NCBI GenBank assembly: GCA_028532985.1
Contig: JANCIK010000006.1
Coordinates: 930,001-994,000, forward strand
Source of the DNA: Stropharia rugosoannulata
Taxonomy: Eukaryota > Basidiomycota > Agaricomycetes > Agaricales > Strophariaceae
Direction of reading: 5' to 3'
Length of the DNA: 64,000 nt
Positions within the stretch are counted from its first letter, which is position 1; each line of letters begins with the position of its first letter. Shown piece by piece: positions 1 to 11,964 of the stretch. The position numbers and the translations under genes were made by a program. Below the pieces are notes generated by a model. It was not told the DNA's origin. It saw only the letters and a program-made list of their open reading frames with translations, and did not search any database.

Positions 1-1196
1 ACGTTACATTGACTGGCCGTACGCGTCATACATAGGTGCTAGTGCTCATTGAATATATGCATATGTACTACGATTTGATAGGTTGTCAGTGCTGGCGAAT
101 CCAGGCTCTGAGCCTTCCGGGATGGATGACTGGCAATTTACGTTAGTTTTTGATGGAAAGAATACATACCTCTAGACACACTTGAAATTTTACAGCTACT
201 ACATAGCTCGATTCAGCTGGAGGCCTGGTCCTGGGCTCTAAGCGTTGGTCTATCATCTGCGTGTACTATGTACCGAATCCGGCGCGTGTAGAGCTTGTAA
301 CTACACAACCCCGATGTACAACGATCAGGACAAGACGAGTCTAGTAGCAAACATTCGATGACGAGCAAAGTTCTCGTTTGAATGAATTTATAAAAGTAAA
401 AGCAGGTTTTCTGTAGCACAGTCAGCCGTTCAAACGATTTGTGCGCTGAGAGTTTCGCCCCGCAGTCAACGTCTGGATCCGAGTCGAGGACCGCCTTGAG
501 ACTAAGAATACACATACTCTGGACAACACCCCGAAGCAGAACCTTCGGGTAGTCCTCTAAGACTACGCGGGTGGCAAAATAGCAACTTCCAACGGCGCTG
601 CTGTGAATCACAAATCACACTGGTTCGTTGCTACGGCTCAATACACAAAAGTGCTTGTCAACATGTCACCGCCTGTCGGACACTGGGCACTGCGAAGCTG
701 CGAGCACCTCAGGTCGGGTTGCGGATCCCTATTGGCTCCCTGAGCATCTAGTTCCCCAACCAATCCCTGGGTGCGGGGCCCAGACCACTCACGACGCGGG
801 GAAGCCGGCGTGCCGTGAGCGCCACAGACGCCGCGTTCCAGGCCAATCGGAGCGCACGACCAATGTTGGTGATATTTATATACCGCCAAGTGGGCGTTTC
901 GCGCGCGTGTCAACTGAAGTTGTGCACTTGAGCCTACGGTGGAGGTGGACTGGAAGAGCTTGCGTGCTTGTGCTCTCAGGAGCTCTTTCAGCTGCGAGAA
1001 AGGATGTAGAGACCGCTGCTCACCGCTATGCCGCTCACTTTAAGACTAACTGTAACCCAATTTGGAAATTGAGGAACGAATGGACGCGCGCTTAGTAGCA
1101 TGTACCTCGATAGCAAATGAGCCGTCTTGATGTCCAACGGTTCGACGAAATAGGGTCACGACTCACAAAGGAGGTTGCACGGCCGTAAGTAGTGGC
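1..1196. other. No supported gene
   Basis: Open frames exist on both strands here, including overlapping ones between 628 and 1095. None has a recognisable domain, splice pattern or family motif, and the stretch is compositionally mixed. I see nothing I can call. Confidence 0.5.
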
Positions 1197-1201
1197 CAGG
1201 C

Positions 1202-1452
1202 TACGGTGCGCTAGGAGTATCAGGCAGAATTCTGGACAGTCAGATTCGCATGGCGAATCTTTGCCTGTCCCGCACATCCCCGGATACACTTTCTGATCTT
1301 CTTTTCGTCTGTAAAGTATTGTATATGTGTTATTATCCTGCTATCCCCTTTTCATATGTCTGTTTTATATGTCATGTAAGATATGTTTTAAATTCCATGA
1401 ACTTATGAATGACTTGGGTATAGCTGCTGGCCCTCTCACCTAATGCGATGTT
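1202..1452 (+). repeat. Left terminal inverted repeat, 251 bp
   Basis: This is the exact reverse complement of 2205-2455 in my base-by-base comparison. It starts TACGGTGCGC and contains a small internal palindrome (AGATTCGC, 3 nt loop, GCGAATCT) near 1243-1261. The arm stops matching one base outside each boundary. Confidence 0.9.
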
Positions 1453-1771
1453 CGAACTTCGAAAGTCACATCACTTCTGGAAACCGCGTGAGAACAAGCA
1501 GTCACGCCTCAGAGGACTCTACTAATTCTACTCACAGCAAGCCGCAACGGGACCAGTATTATTAGGAAATTTGTAGATACAGTAGTATACATGTACAGAT
1601 AATATATATATGTGTATAAAGAGGACCCCTTGTCGATAACATAGTTAAAAAGCCCAAGTACGACGCATAGCCGTAGAAATGGGGACTGCCGGGTAAAATT
1701 TCACGCCTATACGTGGGGCCAAATCACACTTGAATTTCGCACTAGAATCAATTTACAATCTATGTTTCTAC

Positions 1772-2209
1772 CTACGGTGTAGTTGGCATAAGAGGAAGCA
1801 TTTCCTGAAATACAAGCCACACAATCTCGAAAGTAAGCTTCTCTATGCCAAGTGTAGCAAAGATACCTTGGGCATGAGCAGCATACTCAGGTGATACAAA
1901 CTGAATCAAGTCTTCTCCTCCAATGTCCTCCATTAATTGTTGGACAACATCAACATTGACAGGCTGTAAGCAGTTTTTGCCCCCAAAGCGCTCACATAAT
2001 GCATAAGAGACATTAGAAGATGTACCTGATGGATTCATTTTATTGGAATCAGTGCGGACTTTGTGATTGTTTTGTCTGTCTTGAAAGTGGTTGAGTTCTT
2101 GCTGAATGAGCGTAGACCAGAGCCATTGAACAAGTTCACTTATATAGCAATTAATTTGAGCGTAATATCCAATATCCACAGTAGGTTTGAAGTGACTTAC
2201 AATTAACAT
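1772..2209 (-). pseudogene. Integrase-family protein fragment (C-terminal region)
   Basis: A 145-codon frame on the minus strand. Residues about 28-75 carry a pattern (WLWSTLIQQELNHF, then NNHKVRTDSNK and NPSGTSSN) that I recognise from the segment just after the rve-type integrase core in large agaricomycete TE proteins. The tail has the family-like stretch FGGKNCLQPVN and FVSPEYAAHAQ, ending near EMLPLM. No DDE core is present, so this is the tail of a longer protein kept inside a shortened element. Its first codons overlap the right inverted repeat. Family recognition is from memory and could be tested by protein search. Confidence 0.5.
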
Positions 2210-2455
2210 CGCATTAGGTGAGAGGGCCAGCAGCTATACCCAAGTCATTCATAAGTTCATGGAATTTAAAACATATCTTACATGACATATAAAACAGACA
2301 TATGAAAAGGGGATAGCAGGATAATAACACATATACAATACTTTACAGACGAAAAGAAGATCAGAAAGTGTATCCGGGGATGTGCGGGACAGGCAAAGAT
2401 TCGCCATGCGAATCTGACTGTCCAGAATTCTGCCTGATACTCCTAGCGCACCGTA
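2205..2455 (-). repeat. Right terminal inverted repeat, 251 bp
   Basis: Identical to the left arm in reverse complement. The direct repeat CAGGC follows immediately at 2456-2460. Confidence 0.9.
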
Positions 2456-2460
2456 CAGGC

Positions 2461-4166
2461 CCTCTTATTGACGTAGCGCAAAATAAAACATTCACGCTCT
2501 TGTCACTTCGTTTCTATGGATTCGATGCTCTCTCATGTGCACTGAGAACAAGGAGGGGCAGAGACATATGAAGCAAGGTACCATCTATCATCTGCCTGCG
2601 CCGCTGTATAGATGTGTTCTATTAGAATAAGACAACTTATTATGAGTAGGACAGGTCTCAGCCTAATAGAAAGTCCATCTAAAGAGCGTCGGCGTCACTG
2701 CGCCCGGCGCCCATGGGTTGGGCCTAGACTAGTTCTGCCCAGAACCACCTGTACCCGCGAAAGCATTCGAACAACAAGTTCATGGGAGCTCCTGGACGTG
2801 GTAGACCTACCCATTGTCTCCGCCTCTCAAACATAATTGTCAGGGGTCCCGTAGGTCGCTTTACTCTAGCTTTACGATCCACTTTATTACTGTTTCTAAA
2901 CTCACTTCGTAAGATTGAAATTATAGCCAGACCTAGCGGTTGTGGCGTGTAATTCCGCATGTGCGCACCGTTGTTTAGATTCTGTCGCCCATTGATTATG
3001 GTGGAGGCCTCGGCCTCATTGTAGTAAGTTGAACTTAAATTAAATGAAGAGCGCATGTGTACGGGTAATCGCAGTCGATGCATTTAATTTAATCATATAT
3101 GAAATAGGACAGTCAAAGTGTTTGCAGCCAATACCTTCACAAGAATGAGCAGTTGAAGTACCACGTCTCGGATCTCATTCTTGACACCGTCAAATGCCGA
3201 CAAGGAGCAAGGTGGGTCTAGAGCAGGCCAATCAACTGTATGGTATGAGCTAAACTATTATATGAGCTAATGGGCGCCAAATTTTCGGGGAAAAAGGGAT
3301 ACAGACAGAACGTTATTCGTATCCTCAATTAACCTTCCTGTGTGCTCGATGAGCGGCTAATTTAGACACGCTACAGGTCCAAAATCCAGGGTTCACAGCG
3401 GCCCCCGAGTCTCGACCTTTATGTCAGTATATGAGATCACAAATCCTGTGAATCATAATAGTAATCATCATCGATTCATCCCCGAGTCACTGCTCCCATG
3501 ACGAAGACCAGCAAATGATCGCGAGTCTAGACTCTACATGCCCGCGCGAGCCGCATGTTTGTACATAACCCAACTCACAGTGGTGTTCATGCATAGTATG
3601 AAGCTCAGCTCGGCTCAAACCAACCACTCGCAAGCCTGAGCCGGAGCCATTTGTCCAGCCAGTTATAGCGAAGCACTGCTCTCTGGCGACTCAAGGCATG
3701 CCTCCCACCAGTACACACCGCCCAGTGGCTTGATTCCCTCTATTAGAAAGCGCAGTACCCACCGACCGCCTGCACAGCCCTTCTACCGGCTCGTCCGGAT
3801 TTCCGTGTTACAGATCGCCTTGTGGTCTGCTTGCCCACCGGACACGTCTGAACATGGGTGGACGGCTGGGACGGAAGTCCTACTATACATAGCGCAGGCT
3901 GGGAACTTGTCCATTTATCCAATCGACTGCATGAGACTCGGGCCTGAGGCAGACCTAGACCACTCACAGCTTACCCGCATCTCCGTGTTTGTATACTCCA
4001 ACGGGCCGCCCACGGGCCTCTGATGCGTATGTCATAAGCACCGCTGCCGGTGTATAGGTCCTTTTTTGGCTGGGCTGTTCCGGATAAAGACTTAATGTAT
4101 CTGCAAATAATGATCAGCGCTATAGATAACTCTGCGTGCTTTCTTCGAGCTCAATCTCATGATATG
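2461..4166. other. No supported gene
   Basis: Short frames on both strands (for example near 2724-3083 and 3730-4023) lack family motifs and plausible exon chains. I see no repeat structure beyond ordinary AT-rich sequence. Confidence 0.45.
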
Positions 4167-4168
4167 TA

Positions 4169-4800
4169 CTCGTGGTCACAAAAAGTAACGGTCACATACC
4201 ATTTTTCCACGGGTTGGCCTCCTCCTACTTCCGACATTTTACAAGTATATTTCATTTTAACATCAATTTTGAGCCACAAAAACTTGTAATTAAATAGATT
4301 GATTTAATCTCTACATAAAACAAAAATTAAAATTGTGTATGACTATTTTTTGCCTCCAAAACAGCCTGCACACGCTGAGGCATTTGTAGAATGTACTTGT
4401 TGATCTTTTTGATTGGTAATTCTTCCCGTGCGGCTTGGACTGCGTGTTTGAGTGCATCAACTGAGTTTACCGAAGGTTGAGAGAAAACAATAGCCTTGAA
4501 GTCATGTCAAACTGGCTCAATTTGCATTTAAATTGAGTTTACTTTGCAATAATCTTCTTCGCAGTTACAATTGGAATGTTTGTTGCTTCAGCTGCGGGTT
4601 TTGCTGTTTAATTGACCAAAACACGTCTGATTAATTGGTTCTTTTTTGGAGTATCATGCTCAGTATGTATAGTAATTACAGAGGACATTTTGTAGTATAG
4701 GAGTATGTAGTTGTAGAGATATGAAGTGGATTGTGCGTCGTGAATCCGAGTGAAGACGCAACGATGAAATCATGTGACCGTTACTTTTTGTGACCACGAG
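4169..4800. mobile_element. Tc1/mariner relic with 29 bp TIRs and TA duplication
   Basis: A perfect 29 bp inverted repeat starts CTCGTGGTCACAAAAAGTAA at 4169-4197 and is mirrored at 4772-4800. TA flanks both ends (4167-4168 and 4801-4802), the standard target duplication of IS630-Tc1-mariner elements. The 632 bp interior keeps only the end of a transposase on the minus strand, so this is an internally deleted, non-autonomous copy. Confidence 0.9.
4327..4545 (-). pseudogene. Tc1/mariner transposase C-terminal remnant
   Basis: The minus strand reads an IEPV-(stop)-HDFKA segment, where the family has IEPxW. It then continues in frame through QPSVNSVDALKHAVQAA and EELPIKKINKYI to QMPQRVQAVLEAKNSHTQF and a stop at 4327. 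The PxRVQAVLxAxxxHTxF ending is typical of fungal Tc1-like transposases. The conserved Trp codon has become TGA, and the upstream catalytic region is missing. It is therefore a dead fragment. Confidence 0.8.
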
Positions 4801-4802
4801 TA

Positions 4803-5807
4803 GACCTTGGCCGTAGATGGGATCATCGCCAAGTCCAGAATGTGCCACCGGAATGGCGCTGCTGCCATTAGTCGGGAATGAGCAACCGGTGAGGAAGAAG
4901 CAGGATTGGCTTCACACAAGCTTTGTTCCGCGAGCTACTACAGACTACTAGTACGATTGAAGAGAAGTAAGTGTGACATCTCGATACGCCTTTTTCTCTA
5001 AATATCCACCGCAGATGTATATTTGTCAATGCCTTTTGTTAGCTACATACCCGTTGAGTATGTTCTCGAGACCTCGTGGCTGGAGGCATGGACTACCTGG
5101 TATTTGGAAATAGCACTGGTATAAATACCACACATAATTGCAGCCGTGCGGACAAACCTGAGGAAATAATTCGGATACATAGTGTTTTACTACATGACTA
5201 CTTGCATTACACCGTGTATAGTATAATAGTATTTAGGCTTTACACTCGAAAACATTGGTGAGCTGCTATGTGCAATGTTTACGAGAATATTCACTCTCGT
5301 AGTCCAATGTAATAACGGTTAACCACGCTTTAAGTTCATGGGAACCCATCCCGGTCTCTTATTTCCGAGAATGTTGGTTGCGTCATACATGGGTCTGAAG
5401 AAGGTAATCGAGTCGCAAAAGAAGGCTGACAGTGACGAGGTTCGAGAACAGTTTTACCAGAGTTGCATGTCACAATTATGGTCTACGTTCCTAGCAGCGC
5501 GATCAACTATTCATCGAATTATTTCCCGGAACATACTAACTAGACCACTAACGCGATGATCAAAATTGCAAAGCGGTACAGCGCGCATGTGTGAACGGGA
5601 GCAATACATGGATGGAGGAGCTCAATTGTTCCGCGGACCGTGGGAAGTAGTAAGCAAGCATGAACATATTTCTGTACAAAATCCTTGCTCGAATATGTAA
5701 GGACAATATAACACGACCAACCTCAAAAGGTATACTATGTGCTTACTGTTAACTGGACCAGATATTTATAATGCAATGATCTACACTGGTTTTAATAATC
5801 GTCTTCG
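4803..5807. other. No supported gene
   Basis: Frames at 5076-5261 and 5338-5559 are short and have no recognisable partner exons. The second is somewhat helical and lysine/glutamate-rich but matches no family I know. Confidence 0.4.
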
Positions 5808-7289
5808 TTACACATCAGTAGAAGCATCTCCCCTCGTGGATTCCATTTTGAACTTCTGTGTACCTGTTTCCGACCACATGTCTGTAGAGACATTAATCTC
5901 CAACCGTTCACCACATGGATCAAGGCGAACGGGGACCGATGTTCCACGATTAGATATTTTCGCTGCGGGCGTTGAAGCCAGAAACTTTGATGTTTGAAGC
6001 TCTAGTAATTCTTCACTTTGACTGCTGTCCCTGCCTCCGACGATGCGTATGCGGCTGTTGAAAATTAGAACAAGGTTGTTGGTGTACAGCTTCGTCAAGA
6101 CCAATGGAGGTGCCGTGAAGAAGCTCTTGTTAGGAAACCCGGAAAAGACAATGACTCCTGCTATGGCAATTGCAGCTATATGTGTGCGGGTTTCAAACCT
6201 CATCGAGAGGAAGATGTGTGATGAGACTTACCTGTCAAGCTTCCAGTCTCAATAGTAAGCCGTATTAGGCGGTTTATAATTACACGGGTCGACTTGAAGG
6301 CCGAGTTCTTTCGATATAGCTTCATGTACATACAATTAGCAGTCGTCGCGGTAGGCGGAGACCATTACACTCACATAATAGCTCATACATATTGCAATAA
6401 TAACGTCACATAGAGCACTCCCTGCAAGCCAAATCTTTGACTGTTGAGATGACGTACTATCATGAGAGATTCAAAAAAGTATTTGCTACTCACAACACAG
6501 CTAACAAAAGCCTTTGATTGGAGATTACTAAATGTGCTGACAATCTTGGCTTGAATACCCTGCACAACTCCTGCAGTGCCTTGTACAACAGCAATCTAGC
6601 CGCATATCGTCAGTATACATATTTATATGTGTCTGTCGAGACACTACAAAATTACTAACAGTAGCAATGGCAGCTCCGGTCCATTTAGACTTTGATAATA
6701 TTGAAATCCTAAACGCAAAAAATAGCTGTACAATACAGCTGACTAATGAATCTTATAAGAACAAGCTGAAACTCTTTAACGAGGAGAAATTTACCAATGC
6801 CACCAAGTATTGGACAGGCAAGCCACACAAGCTGATCTGTGTTCAATGCGTCCAGGTCTCCCCATCCAATAGCATATGCATGAAAGAGATCATGCGTGAG
6901 AAGAACTGTCTGCAGTATCTCCAGCGTAAATAAACCGTATACAAGTGTTTTTATAGCCAATCTATCATTTGGAAAGGAAGAATAGTACAAGTCTAAGTAG
7001 ACATAGGTAGATTAGCTGTCGGTTTCAACAGAGTAATAAAACGTCTAAGTAACTCACAAACTTGGACAATCAAAGACCCGAGCAAGCCCCAGTTAAACAC
7101 ATAACCGAGAAGCTACAAAGATCATCATAAAGGTCAGATAATATCGTTAAACACATTTGTTTTTACTCGATTACCAAGGGACCTGTACTGATCCCAGAAT
7201 TGGTTATCTCGTATAAAATGGAAGTGACATTGTGATTACCTGAGCTGGATGTCCGGGGGAAGTGGAGAAGGGGGAGCGGTTGAAGCCAT
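5808..7289 (-). CDS. DUF6534-type seven-transmembrane protein
   Basis: A spliced basidiomycete membrane-protein gene of the DUF6534 family, whose function is unknown. Reading leftward from ATG at 7289, exon 1 is short and proline-rich (MASTAPPSPLPPDI). The next exons give LLGYVFNWGLLGSLIVQ and YYSSFPNDRLAIKTLVYG, then a TLEILQTVLLTHDLFHAYA stretch. After that come FRISILSKSKW, QGIQAKIVSTFSN, and the C-terminal LTKLYTNNLVLIFNSRIRI followed by a hydrophilic tail. These match the order of helices and the N-S-R end of the family. Introns are GT-AG and about 50-60 nt. It appears intact, although the fourth exon boundary (about 6750-6830) rests on a weaker donor. A second member lies at 41880-43808. 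Confidence 0.75.
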
Positions 7290-8773
7290 TTTGTTACTCC
7301 AGTGTTTCCGCCATGGATTATAAACTATTTCGTAGTGTAGTGGGCATCGTACCCAAGAACCCCAAAAATCTTGCATCATTTAACTCTGATACCCATAGAA
7401 CGCCGTTTAGATCATAAAAATATCGTTTTGCTTTCACACATCGAAGTGGAGTTATCAAGAACTAAACGAAGAACCCGACGAATGATTTCAATGTGTTGAG
7501 TTCATAGTATCCCTGGCAATATGTAACAAAGTCGGTCCTCAGTTGGTTTACTTTGAGAGTATATATTCTATAACTTCCTTATTTAACTTATGCAAAAACA
7601 CGTACAAGTTTGTCTTGAACACTCTATGCCGACATCTACTTATTGTGCTGTTATCTAGAGTGGAGTATGCATCACCTGAGTCATTTTGAACGTAGACTCT
7701 ATGAGAAATATCAAAATACGTTGCCACAACCCTAGTGCTCGAATCTAAAGACAAATCAGAAGACTACAGATGGTGATAGCAATGATTTATCCCCCAAAAT
7801 AGCCCGAAAAAAAGTCTTAACATGGGATACATTACTCAGGAATACTATGGCAGACCTACAAAAAGCGCAAGCGTTCTGTCGGCGGCAAAATTCCAACCGC
7901 GCGTCTACATCCATTGCACACGGCTGCTGCGGATGAATCTGACGGAATGTTGGAGCCACATTTTGAAATCTGCGGACTTCTCATTTGGTCAGAGTGATAG
8001 ACATAGTTTGCAGAAAGTCTTTCAATAGTCTACGCACCCTGGGCGCACCCACATAGCTAAAAGACAGTAATTTGAGTGCCTACCTTCGTACACGGCTATA
8101 TTGTACTGACATTGGGGCCACATACAGCAGATAGGATTTCTACAAGCACCGCGTCTGAGTGTCACCCACCCACCCTTTCCTCTTTCCTTCTATGTGTGGT
8201 GCAACAGGCGGGCACGCTTCTTGGGCACACGTCTACCTGGGTCCCATGCGCCTAAGCTCCAGTTTTGTATGCGCGTCATCGGCTTCCAGATGCGTTGGTT
8301 TCGCGCGCTTGGTCTTCCGATCAGCAGTCGCCGCCGGCCGCTTCCCACGCCTGCACACGCCAGCGAAGGCCAGCGACTACTACTTAGACCGCCACGGTCA
8401 CCGGTCTAGTGACTCTGGTCGCTCACACTCTCTGGTGAATATTAACTACATGCAAAAGAAACCATAGATATCCGCCTAACCTGCCATGTCAATGCCAGAG
8501 ATAGAATCAAAGACGCTTTAAGCTCAAGAATCACTAGTAGGTGATACTTCAAAGTCAGGCTCCTTCATTCCAACGCAACGAATTAATTTAGAGCGCAGGC
8601 TGATAACAAATCCAAACCAAGCAGCATTATTTCGATTCCGGATCGAAGCCAAGATGGGGAACCATGTGATGATGTGGACTCTCCCATGCTCCTCTATATG
8701 TAGTCCGACCTGCGATGTCATATAATCAAACCAGAGTCTCAGCCTGATATACCATTCCTTTTCCCGCGGCGAG
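7290..8773. other. Intergenic, no supported gene
   Basis: Small frames on both strands have no convincing domain. A minus-strand frame near 7756-7959 contains MDVDA followed by a Cys-rich stretch that weakly recalls a gag zinc knuckle, but it is too short to call. The last ~300 bases upstream of 8774 would hold the methyltransferase promoter. Confidence 0.4.
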
Positions 8774-10615
8774 ATGGAGAGTATCAGAGCGCTGCGAACT
8801 ATCCTCAATGAATCACTCGACACCCTCGAGGCTGCCTTTGTATCCAAGTCTCTTGACTTTCCCGCGCTCGATGAGCCATACAATGCATCCACAGAATCGG
8901 AGAAGCTTTATATAAGCCAGGAAGTTCAATCTACAGTTAGCAGAGTTGTGGCTGCATCATACCAGCTTCTCTGCACGGTCCGCCACCCATTTCTCAATGT
9001 AGCAGATGCAGCCACCGGGGTAAGCATAGTTGTATTATTCTGTATCATCTCGCTAAAGAATATCTAGTACTATCTTGCAGCGTGCCTTGGAGTAGCCGAG
9101 AAATTTAACATTCCAGAGATACTCAAAGATTCAGGAGATCTTGGCCTCAACGTTAATGAAATTGCAAACGAGGCTGACATTGAACCGACAAAATTAGGTA
9201 TAGCAATATCTCTCATGACAATGATTTGATATCTTCTGACACGCCATCCAGCTCGTATTCTCCGCGTACTTGCGACACATCATATATTCCGCGAAGTCCA
9301 GCCCAACGTGTTTTGTAACAACAGGACCTCTTCGTACTTCAGCACTAGCAAGTCAGCAGAAGATATAAGGCTTGAGTACGCATGAAATTCCCCTGTGCAT
9401 AACTGTACTAATGATTCATTTAATTATTTGAACAGCCCTCTTTCTAAGTACTTTGACAGTTCTGATTCGGCAGCAGCTGGGTACATTGGTACATTGTAAG
9501 TTGACGTTAGCTTCATACTTATGTGACCCTACATATGTGAAGAAATTGTCAATTATTTTAGTACGGACGACGTCTTCAAGTCCGCGAGCTATCTCCTTGA
9601 AGATCTCGAGGATCCTCAGACTGGGAAAGAGTTCTCGGCAACAGGAACAGCATTCCAGAAGGCTATGAGTACGGATAAAAACTACTTCGCCTGGATCGAA
9701 CAGCCAGGAAATGAGCGTCGTTTCACTCGCTATGGAGCATGCATTCAGGGCACCTCTTTATGGCCGCAAGAGAGCATAGTAGATGGTACGGTAGACTCCC
9801 ATTATGCAGTTAACATAATAAATAACATATGATATTGGTAGGGTATGACTGGAATAAGGTCATTCAAGAGGACGGCCTCGTTGTAGATGTAGGTGGCGGA
9901 ATAGGCGCACCGGCCATGACGCTGGCCAAGACATTTCCTAAATTGCGTATCACTCTCGAAGATAGATCCGCCGTTGTTCACCAAGCACAACAGGTCAGTC
10001 TTTCGGCTTGTTTGTACAGAGTTTCATGCCAACATAATTTTCACAGTTTTGGAAAAATACGTACCCTAATGCTGTAGATACAAACCGCGTGTCATTCTTG
10101 GGTAAGTACAGCTCCCAAACAATATTCAATTTGATGATATAGTTCGATGTTATCAGCACACGACTTTTTCCTTCCGCAACCAGTAAAGAATGCAAGCGTT
10201 TTCCTTGTCCGTATGATATGCCACGACTGGCCGGACGAGCTAGTGATCAAAATTCTATCACACCTGCGCGTAGCAGCCCAACCATCGACCAAGTTAATCA
10301 TTGCGGACTTTATTATGCCTTATGCGTGTCCAAGCACGGACTCTGTGGAAGCGCCCGCGCCGCTACTGGCCAACCTTGGGAAAGCCTCGTTCAATGCGTA
10401 CTTTGTAGACATAACCGTAAGAGTTTTTCGCAGCACTTTCTCGTCCTTCCATACTTACCCTATCTTTGTAATCCCAGATGCAAGTTCTGTTGAATGGGCA
10501 GGAACGAACATTACCGCATCAAAATGACTTAGCAGATAAGTCTGGGTGGAAGATAGTACAAGTTAACAGGGTCAAGAATTCTGCGTTTGGGTACATGATT
10601 GCTGAGCCAGCTTAA
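8774..10615 (+). CDS. SAM-dependent O-methyltransferase (plant-type, Methyltransf_2-like)
   Basis: A multi-exon gene of roughly 450 codons. The N-terminal half is the helical dimerisation region (MESIRALRTILNESLD, later ARILRVLATHHIFREV). Then come the SAM-binding loop VVDVGGGIGAPAMTLAKTF at 9877-9933 and the HDWPD motif near 10223. The last exon reads SGWKIVQVNRVKNS and ends AEPA-stop. The enzyme would transfer methyl from SAM to a hydroxyl on a small aromatic or polyketide-like substrate, in the cytosol. Introns are ~50-60 nt. The join between the exon ending near 10100 and the one starting near 10141 is one base out of frame, which suggests a single-base indel or decay. It sits beside a thioesterase and a P450. 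Confidence 0.85.
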
Positions 10616-11023
10616 GTGTGTAGGTTGGTACCATATATTTGTGTTTCTCGAACAGCTTGTAGATCGTTAAGATATTCGTCTGCGTAAAAGAGTGTCAAAG
10701 TGAAAGACCAGAGGAGTGCGATGTAAGTGAGAATTTGAGCTTGAACTGTGATATTGAGTAGGAGAATGATGCCTTTCATGTGAGCTCCGGGTAAGCCACA
10801 AAATAAACAGGACGGCCACTTGTGACTTATGGGATAGGATTAAATCAGGGTCGGTGAGAATAAGGAGTACTACATGTGACAATTTTTGTCAGGGCGGCCC
10901 ACACTTTACCAGTAGTAAATCCTATGGGTCCTTGCTTGCCAAAATCACCGTAAACCAACTCGGTAGCCAGAATTGGGTTATGGGTTATAAATATTTCTAC
11001 TGTACTTAATTCTAGCCCTTAAC
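10616..11023. other. Convergent intergenic region
   Basis: About 400 bases lie between the 3' ends of the O-methyltransferase and the leftward thioesterase. I see no gene, only AT-rich sequence that presumably holds both terminators. Confidence 0.5.
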
Positions 11024-11964
11024 TTACTTCGCAGCAAGTGTAACCTTTAAGAACTGACGGACATCCTCTAGCTCTTCTGGTGACGACGAATGCTCCATTC
11101 CATCATAAACCTTGTATGTAACTCCGCCGGTCACATCAGGTTTCGCCTTTGGAACACCAACCACATTAACCAGGATGTCCACTAGTTCGTTGGCCAGTTT
11201 AACTGGGACAAGCGGGTCTTCAGATCCTGTCCCCCAGAATACCGGCGTACTTAGCAGATTTTTTACTGAGATCTGTGGAATTATTAGTTTTATTGACGTT
11301 GTTTTCAAAGTTCAGAAGAGGGCTGGTGTACCTCTTTGAATTTATGTTTTAGTGGCAACCGACCACTTAGTGCAATGAGTCCGGCCAACTTATACTGGCC
11401 AGTCAAGCCGGCCAGCAGTGTCAAAGTAGCGCCTTGGCTGAACCCTCCTAAAACAATCTGACTGGGGTCGATGCCGTTGGTGTCTACCTCTTGCTTGATC
11501 AGCTCGGTAATTTTGGCGACAGATTTATTCATCCCTTGGTCGTCTTCCGGTGCATTTGCGTCGAACGAACGAATGTCATACCTGTATTAGTGAAAAAACA
11601 CTTAGTTTAGAGAAATGAGATGACCAACAAGAGGAACGCTTACCATGATGGCATTCTCATTCCCATGTTCACTGAAACGGGTTGGATTGGACTGAAAAGC
11701 AAGTTTGGAAGATGCATCTTCATGAAAGTGGGACACTAACGAATGAGGCAATATCCATTTTACATGCGATAGTGTGGGGTCCTTGCTGAACATGTCAGCG
11801 ATAGGTTTCCATCCCGCACCTGTATCCCCCAATCCCTGAAAGTGGAGTTTAGCACGCAACTGTATACACCTGAAGTAGGTTATACTTACATGAAGGAATA
11901 TGACAGTCGCAGTATGTTTACCGACAGCGGGCACGGTAATGAATTTAAGGGGAGCGTCAGTCAT
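11024..11964 (-). CDS. Acyl-protein thioesterase / lysophospholipase (Apt1-like)
   Basis: A compact alpha/beta hydrolase in four or so exons, starting MTDAPLKFITVPAVGK at 11964. After VIFLH an intron joins GLGDTGAGW (oxyanion loop, HGLGDTG in the family). The nucleophile elbow is GGFSQGATLTLLAGL near residue 120. The acid is in GTGSEDPLVP, and the histidine is in YDGMEHSSSPEELEDV near the C terminus (LKVTLAAK-stop). Total length is about 230-240 residues, normal for the family. Apt1 enzymes remove palmitoyl groups from cysteine in the cytosol. This is likely a housekeeping gene between two metabolic genes. Confidence 0.9.

Larger units (their letters stand above)
1202..2455. mobile_element. 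TIR DNA element with 251 bp inverted repeats and 5 bp target duplication
   Basis: Two copies of a 251 bp sequence, identical by eye, lie in opposite orientation at 1202-1452 and 2205-2455, enclosing 752 bp. The direct repeat CAGGC abuts both outer ends (1197-1201 and 2456-2460), as expected of a target-site duplication. The interior holds a leftward coding remnant related to agaricomycete integrase-core proteins. The identity of the arms suggests a recent insertion. Long TIRs with a short duplication and an integrase-like enzyme recall Ginger or Polinton-type elements. Ginger usually makes 4 bp and Polinton 6 bp duplications, so the superfamily is left open. It is probably non-autonomous, because no catalytic core is present. 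Confidence 0.85.

Noticed and set aside
628..1095. Open frame of 155 codons at the left end
   Set aside because: Arg/Pro/Cys-rich with no family motif, and overlapped by an equally open antisense frame.
3730..4023. Open frame of 97 codons on the plus strand
   Set aside because: It has an antisense competitor of similar length and no recognisable domain.
7756..7959. Possible retrotransposon gag zinc-knuckle remnant (MDVDA plus cysteines)
   Set aside because: The cysteine/histidine spacing does not fit CCHC, and no reverse transcriptase or LTR is nearby.
8159..8467. GC-rich open frames upstream of the O-methyltransferase
   Set aside because: Two overlapping frames with biased composition, no motif and no intron signals.
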